Source of the DNA: Acidimicrobiaceae bacterium
GTDB taxonomy: Bacteria; Actinomycetota; Acidimicrobiia; Acidimicrobiales; Poriferisodalaceae
Assembly (NCBI GenBank): GCA_905182565.1
Contig: CAJJCB010000017.1
Location: 62,001 to 126,000 of the forward strand
DNA: 64,000 bases
Reading direction: 5' to 3'
Numbering within the stretch: position 1 is the stretch's first letter; every line of letters starts with the position of its first letter. Shown here in pieces: positions 6,364-14,744 of the stretch. Below the pieces are notes generated by a model, which saw only the letters and a list, made by a program, of their open reading frames with translations, was not told the origin of the DNA and searched no databases. A program made the translations under genes and the position numbers.

Positions 6364-9300
6364 ATGTTCTTTGATTCCAGACTTTGGGCACTAACTAAGG
6401 GGGCACGAGGCGCTGTCGCGCAAGCCGTAGTCATTGGTGTCGTGGCTTCGGTCACAGGCATAGTTCGACTTGGTTTGCTTGGGTGGTTGCTAGCCAAAGT
6501 ATTTAGTGGAGCGAATCTCAACGAGTTAGCGGGCCCCGCGATGGCTGTGGCGCTTGTCATGATCGCGCGCGGCGTGCTTGAACATTGGCGCAAAATGCTT
6601 GCACATCGCACCGCTGCCAGAGTGCAACTGGTACTTCGTAGCCAACTCCATGAACACGTTTTGCGGTTGGGCCCAGCTCAATTTGGGGACGTACGTACGG
6701 GTGAAGTTTTACTGTCACTGGTAGAAGGTGTTGAACAGTTAGAAGTTTGGTTTGGTGAATATCTCCCGCAGCTATTTGTTGCCTCGATCACTCCTCTGGT
6801 GATTTTCGCCATGTTGGCCCCTCTCGACTTGCCAGTCGCTGCCATCCTGATTGGTTTCGCACTGGTGACTTTGGTAGCGCCCTCCGCGTTTCACCGTTGG
6901 GACGCTGCTCGAAGCTTGCAACGTCAACAGGCATACAGTCTTTTTGCTGCTGACTTTTTGGACTCTCTACAGGGTCTAGCGACACTAAAAGCTTTCGGCC
7001 AAAGCGAAGAACGAGGCCGCACACTGGCAGAACGTGCCCACGACGTATTCAAGAGCACCATGTGGGTACTTGCCACTAACTCTTTAACTCGCGGCATCAC
7101 CGATACTGGGTTAGCGCTAGGAGCAGCCGCAGCGTTGGCGTTAGGTGCATACCGAGTGCAGGCCGGCGAAATGGAAATAGTGACACTGCTCATCGTGTTG
7201 ATGGCTGGCATCGAAGTGTTCCGACCCCAACGCGACCTGCGTGCGATGCTGCACAACGGCATGATGGGCCTCTCGGCTGCACAAGGCATCTTCAAGGTCT
7301 TCGACGTTGAACCCCAAATTCAGCAACCGACAACACCTGTGAAACTAACTGGCCCCGTTAACCCCCGACTGTCCTTTGAGAAAGTGGTATTCAACTACCC
7401 TGGCGCCGCCGAAGCAACGCTTACTGGTCTTGATGTTGAGGTTGCCCCCGGTGAACGAGTCGGAGTGGTCGGGTCAAGTGGCGCCGGTAAGAGCACCATG
7501 GTCAAGTTGTTATTGAGATTCCACGATCCCGACAGTGGTCGAGTCATGCTCGGCGGTCACGACCTCAGAAATTTGTCGAGTCAGGACCACTATGGAGCGA
7601 TCGCCGTAGTGTCCCAAGACACTTTTCTGTTCCACGGCACAGTGCTCGAAAATATTCGGTTTGGGGCTCCAGATGCGAGCATGGACGCTGTGGGTCAGGC
7701 AGCTCGTGATGCCAACGCACACGATTTCGTGATGAATTTGCCAAATGGTTACGACACCGTCATTGGTGAGCGGGGTATCCGTCTGTCGGGTGGCCAACGA
7801 CAACGCATAGCGATTGCTCGCGCGTTGCTAAGAGACGCGCCGATTCTGATACTTGACGAAGCTCTGTCCTCAGTCGATGCTGAGAACGAGGCGATTATCC
7901 AAGAAGCGTTGGATCGTCTTATGGCTGGGCGAACCACGCTTATCTTCGCCCATCGACTTTCCAGTGTGATCAGCGCCGACCGGATTCTCGTGCTTGACGA
8001 AGGCAATATCGTAGAATCCGGGACACATGGCGCGCTAATGGAAAATCGAGGGCGCTACTACGCTTTGATGGCTGACCAGTTGTCCCAACCAAACTTTTCC
8101 AACCCGAATGTGGCGGATCACACCAACAATGTCTCAGATGCATCTGAGGATTTACCTCTTGATGGTGGGGACCCCAACAACTCGGAGATTGTTCCCGCAA
8201 CCGGCCTTGGTTGGGTTGGCGCAGTACGTTGGCTTTTTAGCGAGATCCGTCCATGGCGCGGAAAGCTAGTAGCCACCTTCTTCTTCGGGGTCACGCGGGT
8301 TGCCGCGCTTATTAGCGTCGGAGTACTGAGCGCATTGGTAGTTGCCGCCGTCAAACGAAATGAACCCTTCGGAGGGTTACTCGTCGCTCTTGGTGTAGTC
8401 GCGCCGCTGGCGGGCATCTTGCATTGGTTGGAGTCTTGGATCGCTCACGATATGGCGTTCCGCATGTTGGCCGAAATGCGAGTAGCGCTCTACTCGAAGT
8501 TGGATCAACTCGCGCCCGCATATCTGGTGCGCAGACGTACAGGCGACATGGTCGCTATGGCAACACACGACGTGGAGATGGTGGAGTACTTCTTCGCTCA
8601 CACCGTGGCGCCTGCTTTCGTTGCTGTGCTTGTGCCTGCCTCAGTGCTGATCACGTTAGGTGTCTTGGGTTGGCCAATGGCCGTCGCTCTGGCGCCATTC
8701 TTAGCTGTTGTAGTCATCAGCCCCTTCTTATTGCGCCGCCGGCTCGACACCCTCGGCTCCGAGGACCGTGAAGCGCTTGGTGATCTGAATGCCTTTGTGG
8801 TGGACACCGTTCAAGGACTCGGCGAAGTTCTGGCATTTCAGCAGTCCGGAGCGCGATCAGAAGCCTTTTTGAAACGAGTGCAGCGTCACGTCGACACCCG
8901 CTTGCCCTTCTACCGGGACCTCTCTCGCCAAACAGCGGTGCTTGAGGTCGTTACCGGGCTCGGGGGGCTCGCTGTGGTCATAACCGGAGCGGGGCTTGTC
9001 TCGGCTGGAGATCTAGCTCCGACCACCCTCCCGTTGTTGACGTTGCTCGCTTTAGCTTGCTTCTTGCCAGTTGCTGAAATTGCTCACGTTGGGCGACAAC
9101 TCGCAGACACGCTCGGTGCCGCGCGACGTCTACACCAAGTGCACAACGAAGATGTGCCCGTAGTCTCGTCTGTAACGCCGGTGCCTCTCGACTCAGCTAA
9201 AGCCACCAACGCGGTCACCTTTGAGAATGTCGTGTTTAGCTATCCAGGTACTAAGACCGAGGCCCTATCAGGCGTGACTTTCAATGCGGCGGTAGGTACA

Positions 9301-9945
9301 AGCGTGGCGATCGTTGGACCATCCGGCGCCGGTAAGACGACATCTGCCCAACTCATCCTGAGATTCTGGGACGCAACCGATGGTCGCATTCTTCTGTTTG
9401 GAGAGGATCTTCGCTCATTAGATCTCGATGATTTGCGCGCCCATGTGGCCATGGTTAGCCAAGAAACGTATTTATTTCATGACACTCTTGCCCATAACGT
9501 CGCCATGGCGCGACCCGGCGCTTCAGAGACAGAACTGCGCACGGCCATTGAGCAGGCCTCATTGGGCGACTTTGTGGCAAATTTACCTCAGGGTCTCGAT
9601 ACTCAAGTCGGAGAGCGAGGCGTGCGCCTTTCGGGAGGCCAGCGTCAACGCGTGTCTATAGCGCGAGCGTTTTTGAAGGACGCCCCAGTGCTGGTGCTTG
9701 ACGAGGCCACCTCACATCTTGACGCAGTTAACGAAGCAGCCGTCCACAGTGCACTGCAGACGCTCATGCGGGGCCGGACCACGCTGATCATCGCTCATCG
9801 ATTATCCACAGTGCGTAACGCTACGCAGATTGTGGTGATGGACGCTGGCAGGGTCGTCCAAGTCGGGGACCACGAAACGCTTCTGAGCGAGGATGGTCTT
9901 TACTCCCGCCTGGTAGCTCACCAGCTCTCGGCTACCGCGACGTAG
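6364..9945 (+). CDS. fused CydDC-like ABC exporter (two permease-ATPase halves in one chain)
   Basis: 1193 residues: membrane domain 1 (about 10-310), nucleotide-binding domain 1, an Asn/Asp-rich linker near 575-640, membrane domain 2 and nucleotide-binding domain 2. Walker A motifs are at about 370 (GSSGAGKST) and 985 (GPSGAGKTT); LSGGQRQR signatures at about 474 and 1089; Walker B (ILILDEALS, VLVLDEATS) and H-loops (AHRLS) are intact in both, so both sites should hydrolyse ATP. The first half, with its EVWFGEYLPQL stretch and GLATLKAFGQSEE, resembles CydD, which with CydC exports glutathione/cysteine for cytochrome bd assembly. No cydAB is nearby, so another substrate is possible. GC is visibly higher (near 58% where counted) than in surrounding genes, suggesting acquisition. 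Confidence 0.85.
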   Translation: MFFDSRLWALTKGARGAVAQAVVIGVVASVTGIVRLGLLGWLLAKVFSGANLNELAGPAMAVALVMIARGVLEHWRKMLAHRTAARVQLVLRSQLHEHVLRLGPAQFGDVRTGEVLLSLVEGVEQLEVWFGEYLPQLFVASITPLVIFAMLAPLDLPVAAILIGFALVTLVAPSAFHRWDAARSLQRQQAYSLFAADFLDSLQGLATLKAFGQSEERGRTLAERAHDVFKSTMWVLATNSLTRGITDTGLALGAAAALALGAYRVQAGEMEIVTLLIVLMAGIEVFRPQRDLRAMLHNGMMGLSAAQGIFKVFDVEPQIQQPTTPVKLTGPVNPRLSFEKVVFNYPGAAEATLTGLDVEVAPGERVGVVGSSGAGKSTMVKLLLRFHDPDSGRVMLGGHDLRNLSSQDHYGAIAVVSQDTFLFHGTVLENIRFGAPDASMDAVGQAARDANAHDFVMNLPNGYDTVIGERGIRLSGGQRQRIAIARALLRDAPILILDEALSSVDAENEAIIQEALDRLMAGRTTLIFAHRLSSVISADRILVLDEGNIVESGTHGALMENRGRYYALMADQLSQPNFSNPNVADHTNNVSDASEDLPLDGGDPNNSEIVPATGLGWVGAVRWLFSEIRPWRGKLVATFFFGVTRVAALISVGVLSALVVAAVKRNEPFGGLLVALGVVAPLAGILHWLESWIAHDMAFRMLAEMRVALYSKLDQLAPAYLVRRRTGDMVAMATHDVEMVEYFFAHTVAPAFVAVLVPASVLITLGVLGWPMAVALAPFLAVVVISPFLLRRRLDTLGSEDREALGDLNAFVVDTVQGLGEVLAFQQSGARSEAFLKRVQRHVDTRLPFYRDLSRQTAVLEVVTGLGGLAVVITGAGLVSAGDLAPTTLPLLTLLALACFLPVAEIAHVGRQLADTLGAARRLHQVHNEDVPVVSSVTPVPLDSAKATNAVTFENVVFSYPGTKTEALSGVTFNAAVGTSVAIVGPSGAGKTTSAQLILRFWDATDGRILLFGEDLRSLDLDDLRAHVAMVSQETYLFHDTLAHNVAMARPGASETELRTAIEQASLGDFVANLPQGLDTQVGERGVRLSGGQRQRVSIARAFLKDAPVLVLDEATSHLDAVNEAAVHSALQTLMRGRTTLIIAHRLSTVRNATQIVVMDAGRVVQVGDHETLLSEDGLYSRLVAHQLSATAT

Positions 9946-10141
9946 CGGTTGGTTCGAGCGGCCGCGTGTGTCAACTCGTGAAGATAAGTAGGCTTTCAGT
10001 CAGAAAGATCTTGACGAGAAGCGGCAAGAAATTCAAGCACCTCCCTTGCTAAACGGAATTACAATAAGGATGGTTCATGGAAGTGGTAATGATTCATTCT
10101 GATGGTCATTAATAACTTTAAAGGCACACGCTGATAGAAGT

Positions 10142-10175
10142 AGGGACTGGGTGCCTCCGACAGCTCCCAGCCCCT
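10142..10175 (-). terminator. hairpin downstream of the truncated small-gene copy
   Basis: AGGGACTGGG pairs with CCCAGCCCCT (10 bp, one mismatch) around a 14-base loop. It occupies the same position relative to the gene remnant as the terminators at 38755 and 40666 relative to their intact copies. The T-run on the minus-strand side is weak. Confidence 0.45.
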
Positions 10176-10205
10176 TTATTAGATGAATTTCATTAGCTTC
10201 GACAC

Positions 10206-10310
10206 CTAGTTGGCAGTCATGAACTTCATATGAGCCATCATGTCAACTACTGGCTGAATGGTTGCGCTACCGCTTATAAGACCTGACTTCACCTTCGCGG
10301 TGTTCTTCTG
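10206..10310 (-). pseudogene. truncated third copy of the small 95-residue gene family
   Basis: The minus strand reads GLISGSATIQPVVDMMAHMKFMTAN and stops, matching GSATIQPVVDMKAQMERSTAN of the copy at 40711 and GSAIIQPVVDMRARMQVPTAN of the copy at 38800. About 27 C-terminal codons are recognisable; the first 65 or so are missing. The TAG stop and the following CACCTAG/TTGGCAGTC context are conserved in all three copies. Confidence 0.65.
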
Positions 10311-10509
10311 TTGATACCCGTAGGTAGATAGCTGCCCTTGATTTGTGCATTATGTCCATACCCTTCTAATCGTGGAACTTCCACTTTTTGTCCGGGAACT
10401 TTGGTTTTATTTTGATACCAATTCTTCAGTAAAATTTAATAATAAAAATGCATGAAGGATTTTTTGATGACATGATCAAGGTTTCAAACTTCTTCATGAA
10501 GGGGAGATC

Positions 10510-11037
10510 ATGGCAATAGACCGCTTTCCGGTCGAGGGTTCACATATTCTTATGTTTGCGCGTTCCATCGGAGATAGTAACCCGATCTATCAAGATGAAA
10601 ATTATGCGCAAAGTAGCGAATGTGGCTCAATTATAGCCCCGCCTACATTTGTGCAATCCAGTGCGCAGTTCGATCCAAACTATTTTTTGAGGCCAAAAAA
10701 TGGCCAAAAGTGGTTCGGTAGCGGAGGCACGGCATCAGGAACGTCGAACAGCAGCAAAGAAGCTAAAGAAACAGATTCAAAAGCTGGAGACAAAAAATCT
10801 GGTGGATCTGCAGGCGGGCTGCACGCAGAGCAACACTACACGTATCATCGACACCTAAAGCCTGGTGACGTGTTGAGTGCGGTCAATACACCTGGCGACA
10901 GTTGGGAAAAAGAGTCAAAGCGTGCAGGAGTGCTTAAGTTTAACGAAAGCATCACCGAGTATCGCGATCAAAATGGTGAGTTAGTTATCACAGCGCGCAG
11001 CGTAGGCGTAGTGACAGAGAAAGTGATTGAGAAGTAG
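10510..11037 (+). CDS. MaoC/FAS1-like hydratase subunit (HadA/HadC-like)
   Basis: A 175-residue hot-dog-fold protein of the FAS1-type dehydratase family, the non-catalytic or substrate-binding partner of (3R)-hydroxyacyl dehydratases. Seen: FARSIGDSNPIYQDENYA near the N-terminus, APPTFVQS at about 44-51, and the central-helix HAEQHYTYHRHLKPGDVL typical of these N-terminal MaoC domains. An unusual low-complexity Gly/Ser/Lys stretch of about 35 residues (about 70-104) interrupts the fold. GAAGGGGAG lies ahead of the ATG. The catalytic partner gene follows after 4 bp, so the two probably form a heterodimer. Confidence 0.8.
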   Translation: MAIDRFPVEGSHILMFARSIGDSNPIYQDENYAQSSECGSIIAPPTFVQSSAQFDPNYFLRPKNGQKWFGSGGTASGTSNSSKEAKETDSKAGDKKSGGSAGGLHAEQHYTYHRHLKPGDVLSAVNTPGDSWEKESKRAGVLKFNESITEYRDQNGELVITARSVGVVTEKVIEK

Positions 11038-11041
11038 GAAT

Positions 11042-11461
11042 ATGACACTCAAAAAACAAGACCTAACCATTGGCGATTCCTATTCGGAACTAATAGTCGA
11101 AGACCTAACACGAACTCAAATAGTTCAATACGCTGGAGCCTCTGGAGATTATAATCCAGTACACACAGACGAGAAGTTTGTCACTGAAGTTGCAGGTTAC
11201 CCAACCGTATTTGCTCATGGAATGTTAACCATGGGGATGACTGGCAGAATGGTTACCAATTACGTCGGAGACGGACAACTAACCTATTACGGCGTGCGTT
11301 TCGTCAACCAAGTTTGGCCTGGAGATACGTTGACAGCCAGAGCTGAGATCTCAGCAATAAGAGAGCAAGACGGTGGAACCCTGGTAGATCTGACAATTAG
11401 CACTACGAACCAAGACGAAAAGTTTGTACTGACTGGAAACGCAACAGCCCGAATAAGTTAA
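11042..11461 (+). CDS. MaoC-family (R)-specific hydratase, catalytic subunit (HadB-like)
   Basis: A 139-residue MaoC dehydratase. The hydratase motif YAGASGDYNPVHTD (30-43) supplies the catalytic Asp36 and His41, and FAHGMLTMGMTG follows as in HadB. It should hydrate or dehydrate (3R)-hydroxyacyl thioesters together with the preceding HadA/C-like subunit. ATG at 11042 is chosen over an in-frame TTG 15 bp upstream because AGTAGGA precedes it. A strong hairpin terminator ends this two-gene operon. Confidence 0.88.
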   Translation: MTLKKQDLTIGDSYSELIVEDLTRTQIVQYAGASGDYNPVHTDEKFVTEVAGYPTVFAHGMLTMGMTGRMVTNYVGDGQLTYYGVRFVNQVWPGDTLTARAEISAIREQDGGTLVDLTISTTNQDEKFVLTGNATARIS

Positions 11462-11507
11462 AAATAAGTCACTAACACGATGGCTTTCGCAAGTTACGGA
11501 TCACAAC

Positions 11508-11546
11508 TAATTCCGGCCTCGCTGCACAACCGCGAGGCCGGAATTA
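11508..11546. terminator. bidirectional terminator between convergent genes
   Basis: TAATTCCGGCCTCG (11508-11521) and CGAGGCCGGAATTA (11533-11546) form a perfect 14-bp stem with an 11-base loop. TTGCTTTTAA follows on the plus side. It lies between the MaoC pair and the acyl-CoA dehydrogenase gene, which converge here. Confidence 0.85.
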
Positions 11547-11563
11547 ATTGCTTTTAACCCTTT

Positions 11564-12850
11564 CTAACCTTTGGCTCTGCCGGCATACCCAAACAGTTTG
11601 CCAGCAACTTTTCGAATCTGGATCTCTTCCGCACCCTCTGTAATTCTGTAGCGTCGGTGATGGCGGTATATGTGCTCAAATGGCATATGTCTGCTGTAAC
11701 CATTACCACCGCAACTTTGCATCGCCCGATCGGCGGCATCGCAACAGAATCGATTACCTCTGTAGTTACACATTGCGACTCGGTCGGTTATTTCCATATA
11801 GTCAACACCTTCGTCCATCTGCCAAGCTGTTTTCCAAATAAGGGCCCTGATCATCTCAGCTTCCGTGTACAACTCAGCTAATGGAAACTGAATAGCTTGG
11901 TTTTGTGACAATGGCTTGCCAAAAGTCGTTCGGTTATTCACGTAATCGACAGCGGTGTCGATGCAATGTAAGCCGGCGCCGACCGAAGAAGCTGCTTGAC
12001 GAATTCGATTTTCATGTACAAACAACTGAGCGGTTTGAAGCCCACGCCCCTCATCGCCAAGAATGTCATCGTTCGATACTCGAACTTCAGTTAGTCGCAC
12101 GTGTGCATGATCAGTCGGCATGTTGAACGTCCACATGAACTCTTCGACTTTGAATCCAGGCGTATCTACCGGCACGATGAAACAAGTTATGCCATGTCCT
12201 TCACCGGGGTTACCAGAAGTCCGAGCAAAAATATAATCATGCGTTGCGTGGTGCAATCCCGTGTTCCAATATTTTTCTCCGCTGATAACCCACTCGTCAC
12301 CATCACGTGTGGCGGTAGTTTCCATCCAAGTAGCATCGGAACCATGCAGCGGTTCGGTTAGCCCGAAGCCTATTCTCGCAGATCCCTCCAACAATTTCGG
12401 AATCCACTGAGTCTGTTGAGCTTCGGTGCCGAACTTTTCCATCATTAAGACAGTTGGAAAATTCCCAATTATTGAGCTTTCGTTCTGCAAGTCATTGTGC
12501 AGACCCAAGCCTTTTCGTGCCAAGTGTTCACGAACAATTGCCATTCCTAAATTTGTGCCGTCCTTACCACCGAATCGTTTCGGTAAGTGCCACCGCAAAA
12601 ACCCTGCAGCGTCGGCTTCTCTTTTCATCCTTACAAGCAGGGTTTCCCACTCCTCGTTTGGAAGACCATCTCGTTCCCAGTCGGTTCTAGCATCCTCGCG
12701 ACGATGATCGAAGAACCGGATATTGTCATCTTCGTTCTCTATCGGTCTTATAACATCTTCTATAAAGAGATCTAGATCATCGAGTAGAGACTTGATGTCG
12801 TTGGGAATCGTAAAGTCCATGACAAATGAAGGTATACCGTCAGAGAACAT
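11564..12850 (-). CDS. acyl-CoA dehydrogenase
   Basis: A 428-residue FAD-dependent acyl-CoA dehydrogenase that introduces an alpha-beta double bond. Seen: GFGLTEPLHGSDATW (FAD/acyl-binding loop), ISGEKYWNTG, the RQAASSVGAG and NRTTFGKPLSQNQA region, and Glu405 in RITEGAEEIQ, the position of the usual catalytic base. An N-terminal extension rich in acidic residues resembles the ACAD10/11-like branch. The ATG at 12850 has AGGGAG five bases ahead; an internal ATG at 12820 is a weaker option. It is divergent from, and its 5' end may overlap, the selenoprotein candidate. Confidence 0.92.
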   Translation of the reverse strand: MFSDGIPSFVMDFTIPNDIKSLLDDLDLFIEDVIRPIENEDDNIRFFDHRREDARTDWERDGLPNEEWETLLVRMKREADAAGFLRWHLPKRFGGKDGTNLGMAIVREHLARKGLGLHNDLQNESSIIGNFPTVLMMEKFGTEAQQTQWIPKLLEGSARIGFGLTEPLHGSDATWMETTATRDGDEWVISGEKYWNTGLHHATHDYIFARTSGNPGEGHGITCFIVPVDTPGFKVEEFMWTFNMPTDHAHVRLTEVRVSNDDILGDEGRGLQTAQLFVHENRIRQAASSVGAGLHCIDTAVDYVNNRTTFGKPLSQNQAIQFPLAELYTEAEMIRALIWKTAWQMDEGVDYMEITDRVAMCNYRGNRFCCDAADRAMQSCGGNGYSRHMPFEHIYRHHRRYRITEGAEEIQIRKVAGKLFGYAGRAKG

Positions 12851-12851
12851 C

Positions 12852-13451
12852 TTGCTCCCTATTGTTGTTTGGTCAGACTTTATTTGACCTTGGTGTTACT
12901 TGGCGTGGGCCCGTGCGGCCCGTCTAGAAGAGCAGCATGACGTTGCTATTAGCTGGATGCCATATGAGCTTCATCCGGAGATTCCAGATGGTGGCCAGAT
13001 CAACAACAGAAGATTCACAGCGATTGCCAAATTAGCTGCCGAGATGGAATTACCGTTCCTGGCACCCAAAAAATTTCGACCAACTAGGCGAGCACACCAA
13101 GCAGTATTACTGATGGATTATATCAAGCCGGCGAATACGCCGTTACTGATGAACAGGATGTTCGAGGCGATCTGGGTTGAAGAATTAGATATCGAATCAC
13201 CCGAAATTTTATTTGAGCTAATGTCTGATTCTGAAATCCCCGCTGACGTAGTCCAGAGGGTAGTTCTAAGCGATGAACTTAAGCCGGCAATCGGCGTCTC
13301 TGTTAGGAAGGCTTTGGAGTGGGGGATAACCGGTACACCGAGCTGGGTGATAGACAACAAATTGATGGTGCCGGGTTTACAGGAAGACGATTTTTTCGAT
13401 CGCGTTATCGCTAAGCTCGCTGCGAATAGAGCCGAAACACTAGAGCGTTAA
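12852..13451 (+). CDS. DsbA/FrnE-like oxidoreductase, predicted selenoprotein (TGA as Sec at 12885)
   Basis: From GAAGAGC onward the protein is a normal FrnE/DsbA-family thioredoxin-fold enzyme: SWMPYELHPEIP, RRAHQAVLLMDY, and the cis-Pro motif GITGTPSWVIDNK. The fragment opening at 12900 lacks the active site. Reading in frame through TGA at 12885-12887 restores VVWSDFI-U-PWCYLAWAR, where homologues have DFxCPWCYLG, so TGA replaces exactly the first active-site cysteine (U12, C15). The length becomes about 199 residues, near the family norm. A GC-rich hairpin with a GU-bearing loop follows (see next feature). Start is uncertain: TTG at 12852 gives a natural N-terminus, ATG at 12819 is the nearest ATG; neither has a strong ribosome site and both abut or overlap the divergent acyl-CoA dehydrogenase gene. 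The alternative is a nonsense mutation or sequencing error. Confidence 0.72.
12885..12921 (+). promoter_or_regulatory. candidate bacterial SECIS element (UGA plus hairpin)
   Basis: After the TGA and a 19-base spacer, GGGCC (12907-12911) and GGCCC (12917-12921) form a perfect stem around the loop CGTGC; two wobble pairs (T-G, G-T) extend it below. The loop GU is at 12913-12914, 26-27 bases after the UGA. Bacterial SECIS elements are small hairpins within the coding region just after UGA with GU in the apical loop, and this fits. The stem is short, and it was judged by eye only. Confidence 0.55.
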
Positions 13452-13493
13452 ATGATTATTGAATTCAGACATATCTGAAGTAGTGTTCATCTT

Positions 13494-14744
13494 ATGCAGC
13501 CGACTTATTCAGACTCAGCTCAGGCATATCGTGAGCGTATCCAGTCCTTTATTGCCGAGCACCTACCGGCTAAGTGGGATGGTATTGGTTCGTTAACTGG
13601 CGACGCGAAAGCTAATTTTTTGAAAGATTGGCGCCAAGTTCTACGAGACAACCAGCTACTTGCAACCGTCTGGCCCACAGAGTACGGCGGCCCAGGTCTA
13701 TCTGCGTCTGAGAATGTCATCATTGCGGAAGAGTTCACTAAAGCAGGATTACCAACTGGTGGCTCTAACGACGGATTTGGCATCGGGATGGTTGGTAACA
13801 CGATCATTGAGTGGGGAACTGAAGATCAGAAAAAACACTATCTTCCAAGAATTCTAGAAGGAGATGATCTTTGGTGTCAGGGCTACAGCGAACCCGATGC
13901 CGGTTCTGACCTAGCGAATTTAGGTTGCAAAGCAGAGCTTGATGGAGACGAATGGATTCTCAACGGCCAAAAAATATGGACGTCTAACGGGCATCTAGCT
14001 AATTGGATTTTCGTCCTTGCTCGCACAACTCCAGAAAATGGTAAACACCAAGGCATCACGTTCTTTTTGTGCCCGATGGATCAGTCCGGGGTTGATGTCC
14101 GGCCGATCGTGAACATTGCTGGCCACAGTCATTTCAATGAAGTTTTCTTTTCAGATGCTCGTGTTTCAAAAAATAACGTGATCGGCGAAGTGAATGGCGG
14201 CTGGGCTGTTGCTATGACTTTGCTGGGTTATGAACGCGGCTTCGGGGCTACAACAACCTATTTTCGATATCGCGCTGAGCTAGATCGTTTAGTTGAAATG
14301 GCGCAAGCTCGTAAACGCACAAATGAGCCAGACATTCGGCAACGATTAGCTTGGTGTCATAGCAAGGTTGAGATAATGAGATGGCTAGGGCAACAAGTCT
14401 TAACGTCTTTCTTGAATGGAGAGCCACCAGGTCCTAAAAGTTCTATAGGCAAATTGAATTGGAGCGAATATCATCGCGAAGCAACTGAACTTGCCTTAGA
14501 TATTCTAGGTTCTGACGCCATGATTGTGGAGGGCGATGATCGACTAGCCGCCGGTCTTGGAGCCGCTGATGCTGGTACTCCGAACACATCTTCGGCATGG
14601 ATCAACAGCTTCCTTTCTGCTCGATCGGGAACGATTTATGCCGGAACAAGTCAAGTGCAAAAAAATATTATTGGTGAACGAATACTAGGTTTGCCAAAGG
14701 AACCTCGGTCAGACGAGGGCCCATGGAACGAAACCCCAAGGTAA
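13494..14744 (+). CDS. acyl-CoA dehydrogenase
   Basis: A 416-residue FadE-type enzyme. Seen: VWPTEYGGPGLS, WCQGYSEPDAGSDLA, LNGQKIWTSNGHLA, GHSHFNEVFFSDARV and the C-terminal TIYAGTSQVQKNIIGERILGLPKEP. The residue aligned with the medium-chain catalytic glutamate (before GTS) is Ala, as in subfamilies that carry the base on another helix, so chain length cannot be told. It overlaps the uridine kinase gene by 22 bp. Confidence 0.92.
   Translation: MQPTYSDSAQAYRERIQSFIAEHLPAKWDGIGSLTGDAKANFLKDWRQVLRDNQLLATVWPTEYGGPGLSASENVIIAEEFTKAGLPTGGSNDGFGIGMVGNTIIEWGTEDQKKHYLPRILEGDDLWCQGYSEPDAGSDLANLGCKAELDGDEWILNGQKIWTSNGHLANWIFVLARTTPENGKHQGITFFLCPMDQSGVDVRPIVNIAGHSHFNEVFFSDARVSKNNVIGEVNGGWAVAMTLLGYERGFGATTTYFRYRAELDRLVEMAQARKRTNEPDIRQRLAWCHSKVEIMRWLGQQVLTSFLNGEPPGPKSSIGKLNWSEYHREATELALDILGSDAMIVEGDDRLAAGLGAADAGTPNTSSAWINSFLSARSGTIYAGTSQVQKNIIGERILGLPKEPRSDEGPWNETPR

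Larger units (their letters stand above)
9946..10509. other. 564-bp intergenic region with a gene remnant and terminator
   Basis: No full gene was seen. It holds a terminator-like hairpin (10142-10175) and the 3' remnant of the small gene family found at 38.8 and 40.7 kb (10206-10310). The final 70 bp before the MaoC gene contain two CATGAAGG blocks and the ribosome site GAAGGGGAG of the next gene. The first 190 bp show no feature I can support. Confidence 0.6.

Noticed and set aside
9980-10140. Short minus-strand protein-like stretch after the ABC exporter (LAREVLEFLAASRQD)
   Set aside because: Only about 20 codons between stops; too short to assign as a remnant.
10448-10519. 23-codon leader frame overlapping the MaoC gene start
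   Set aside because: Out of frame with the hydratase; its ATG has no ribosome site and the product has no protein-like pattern.
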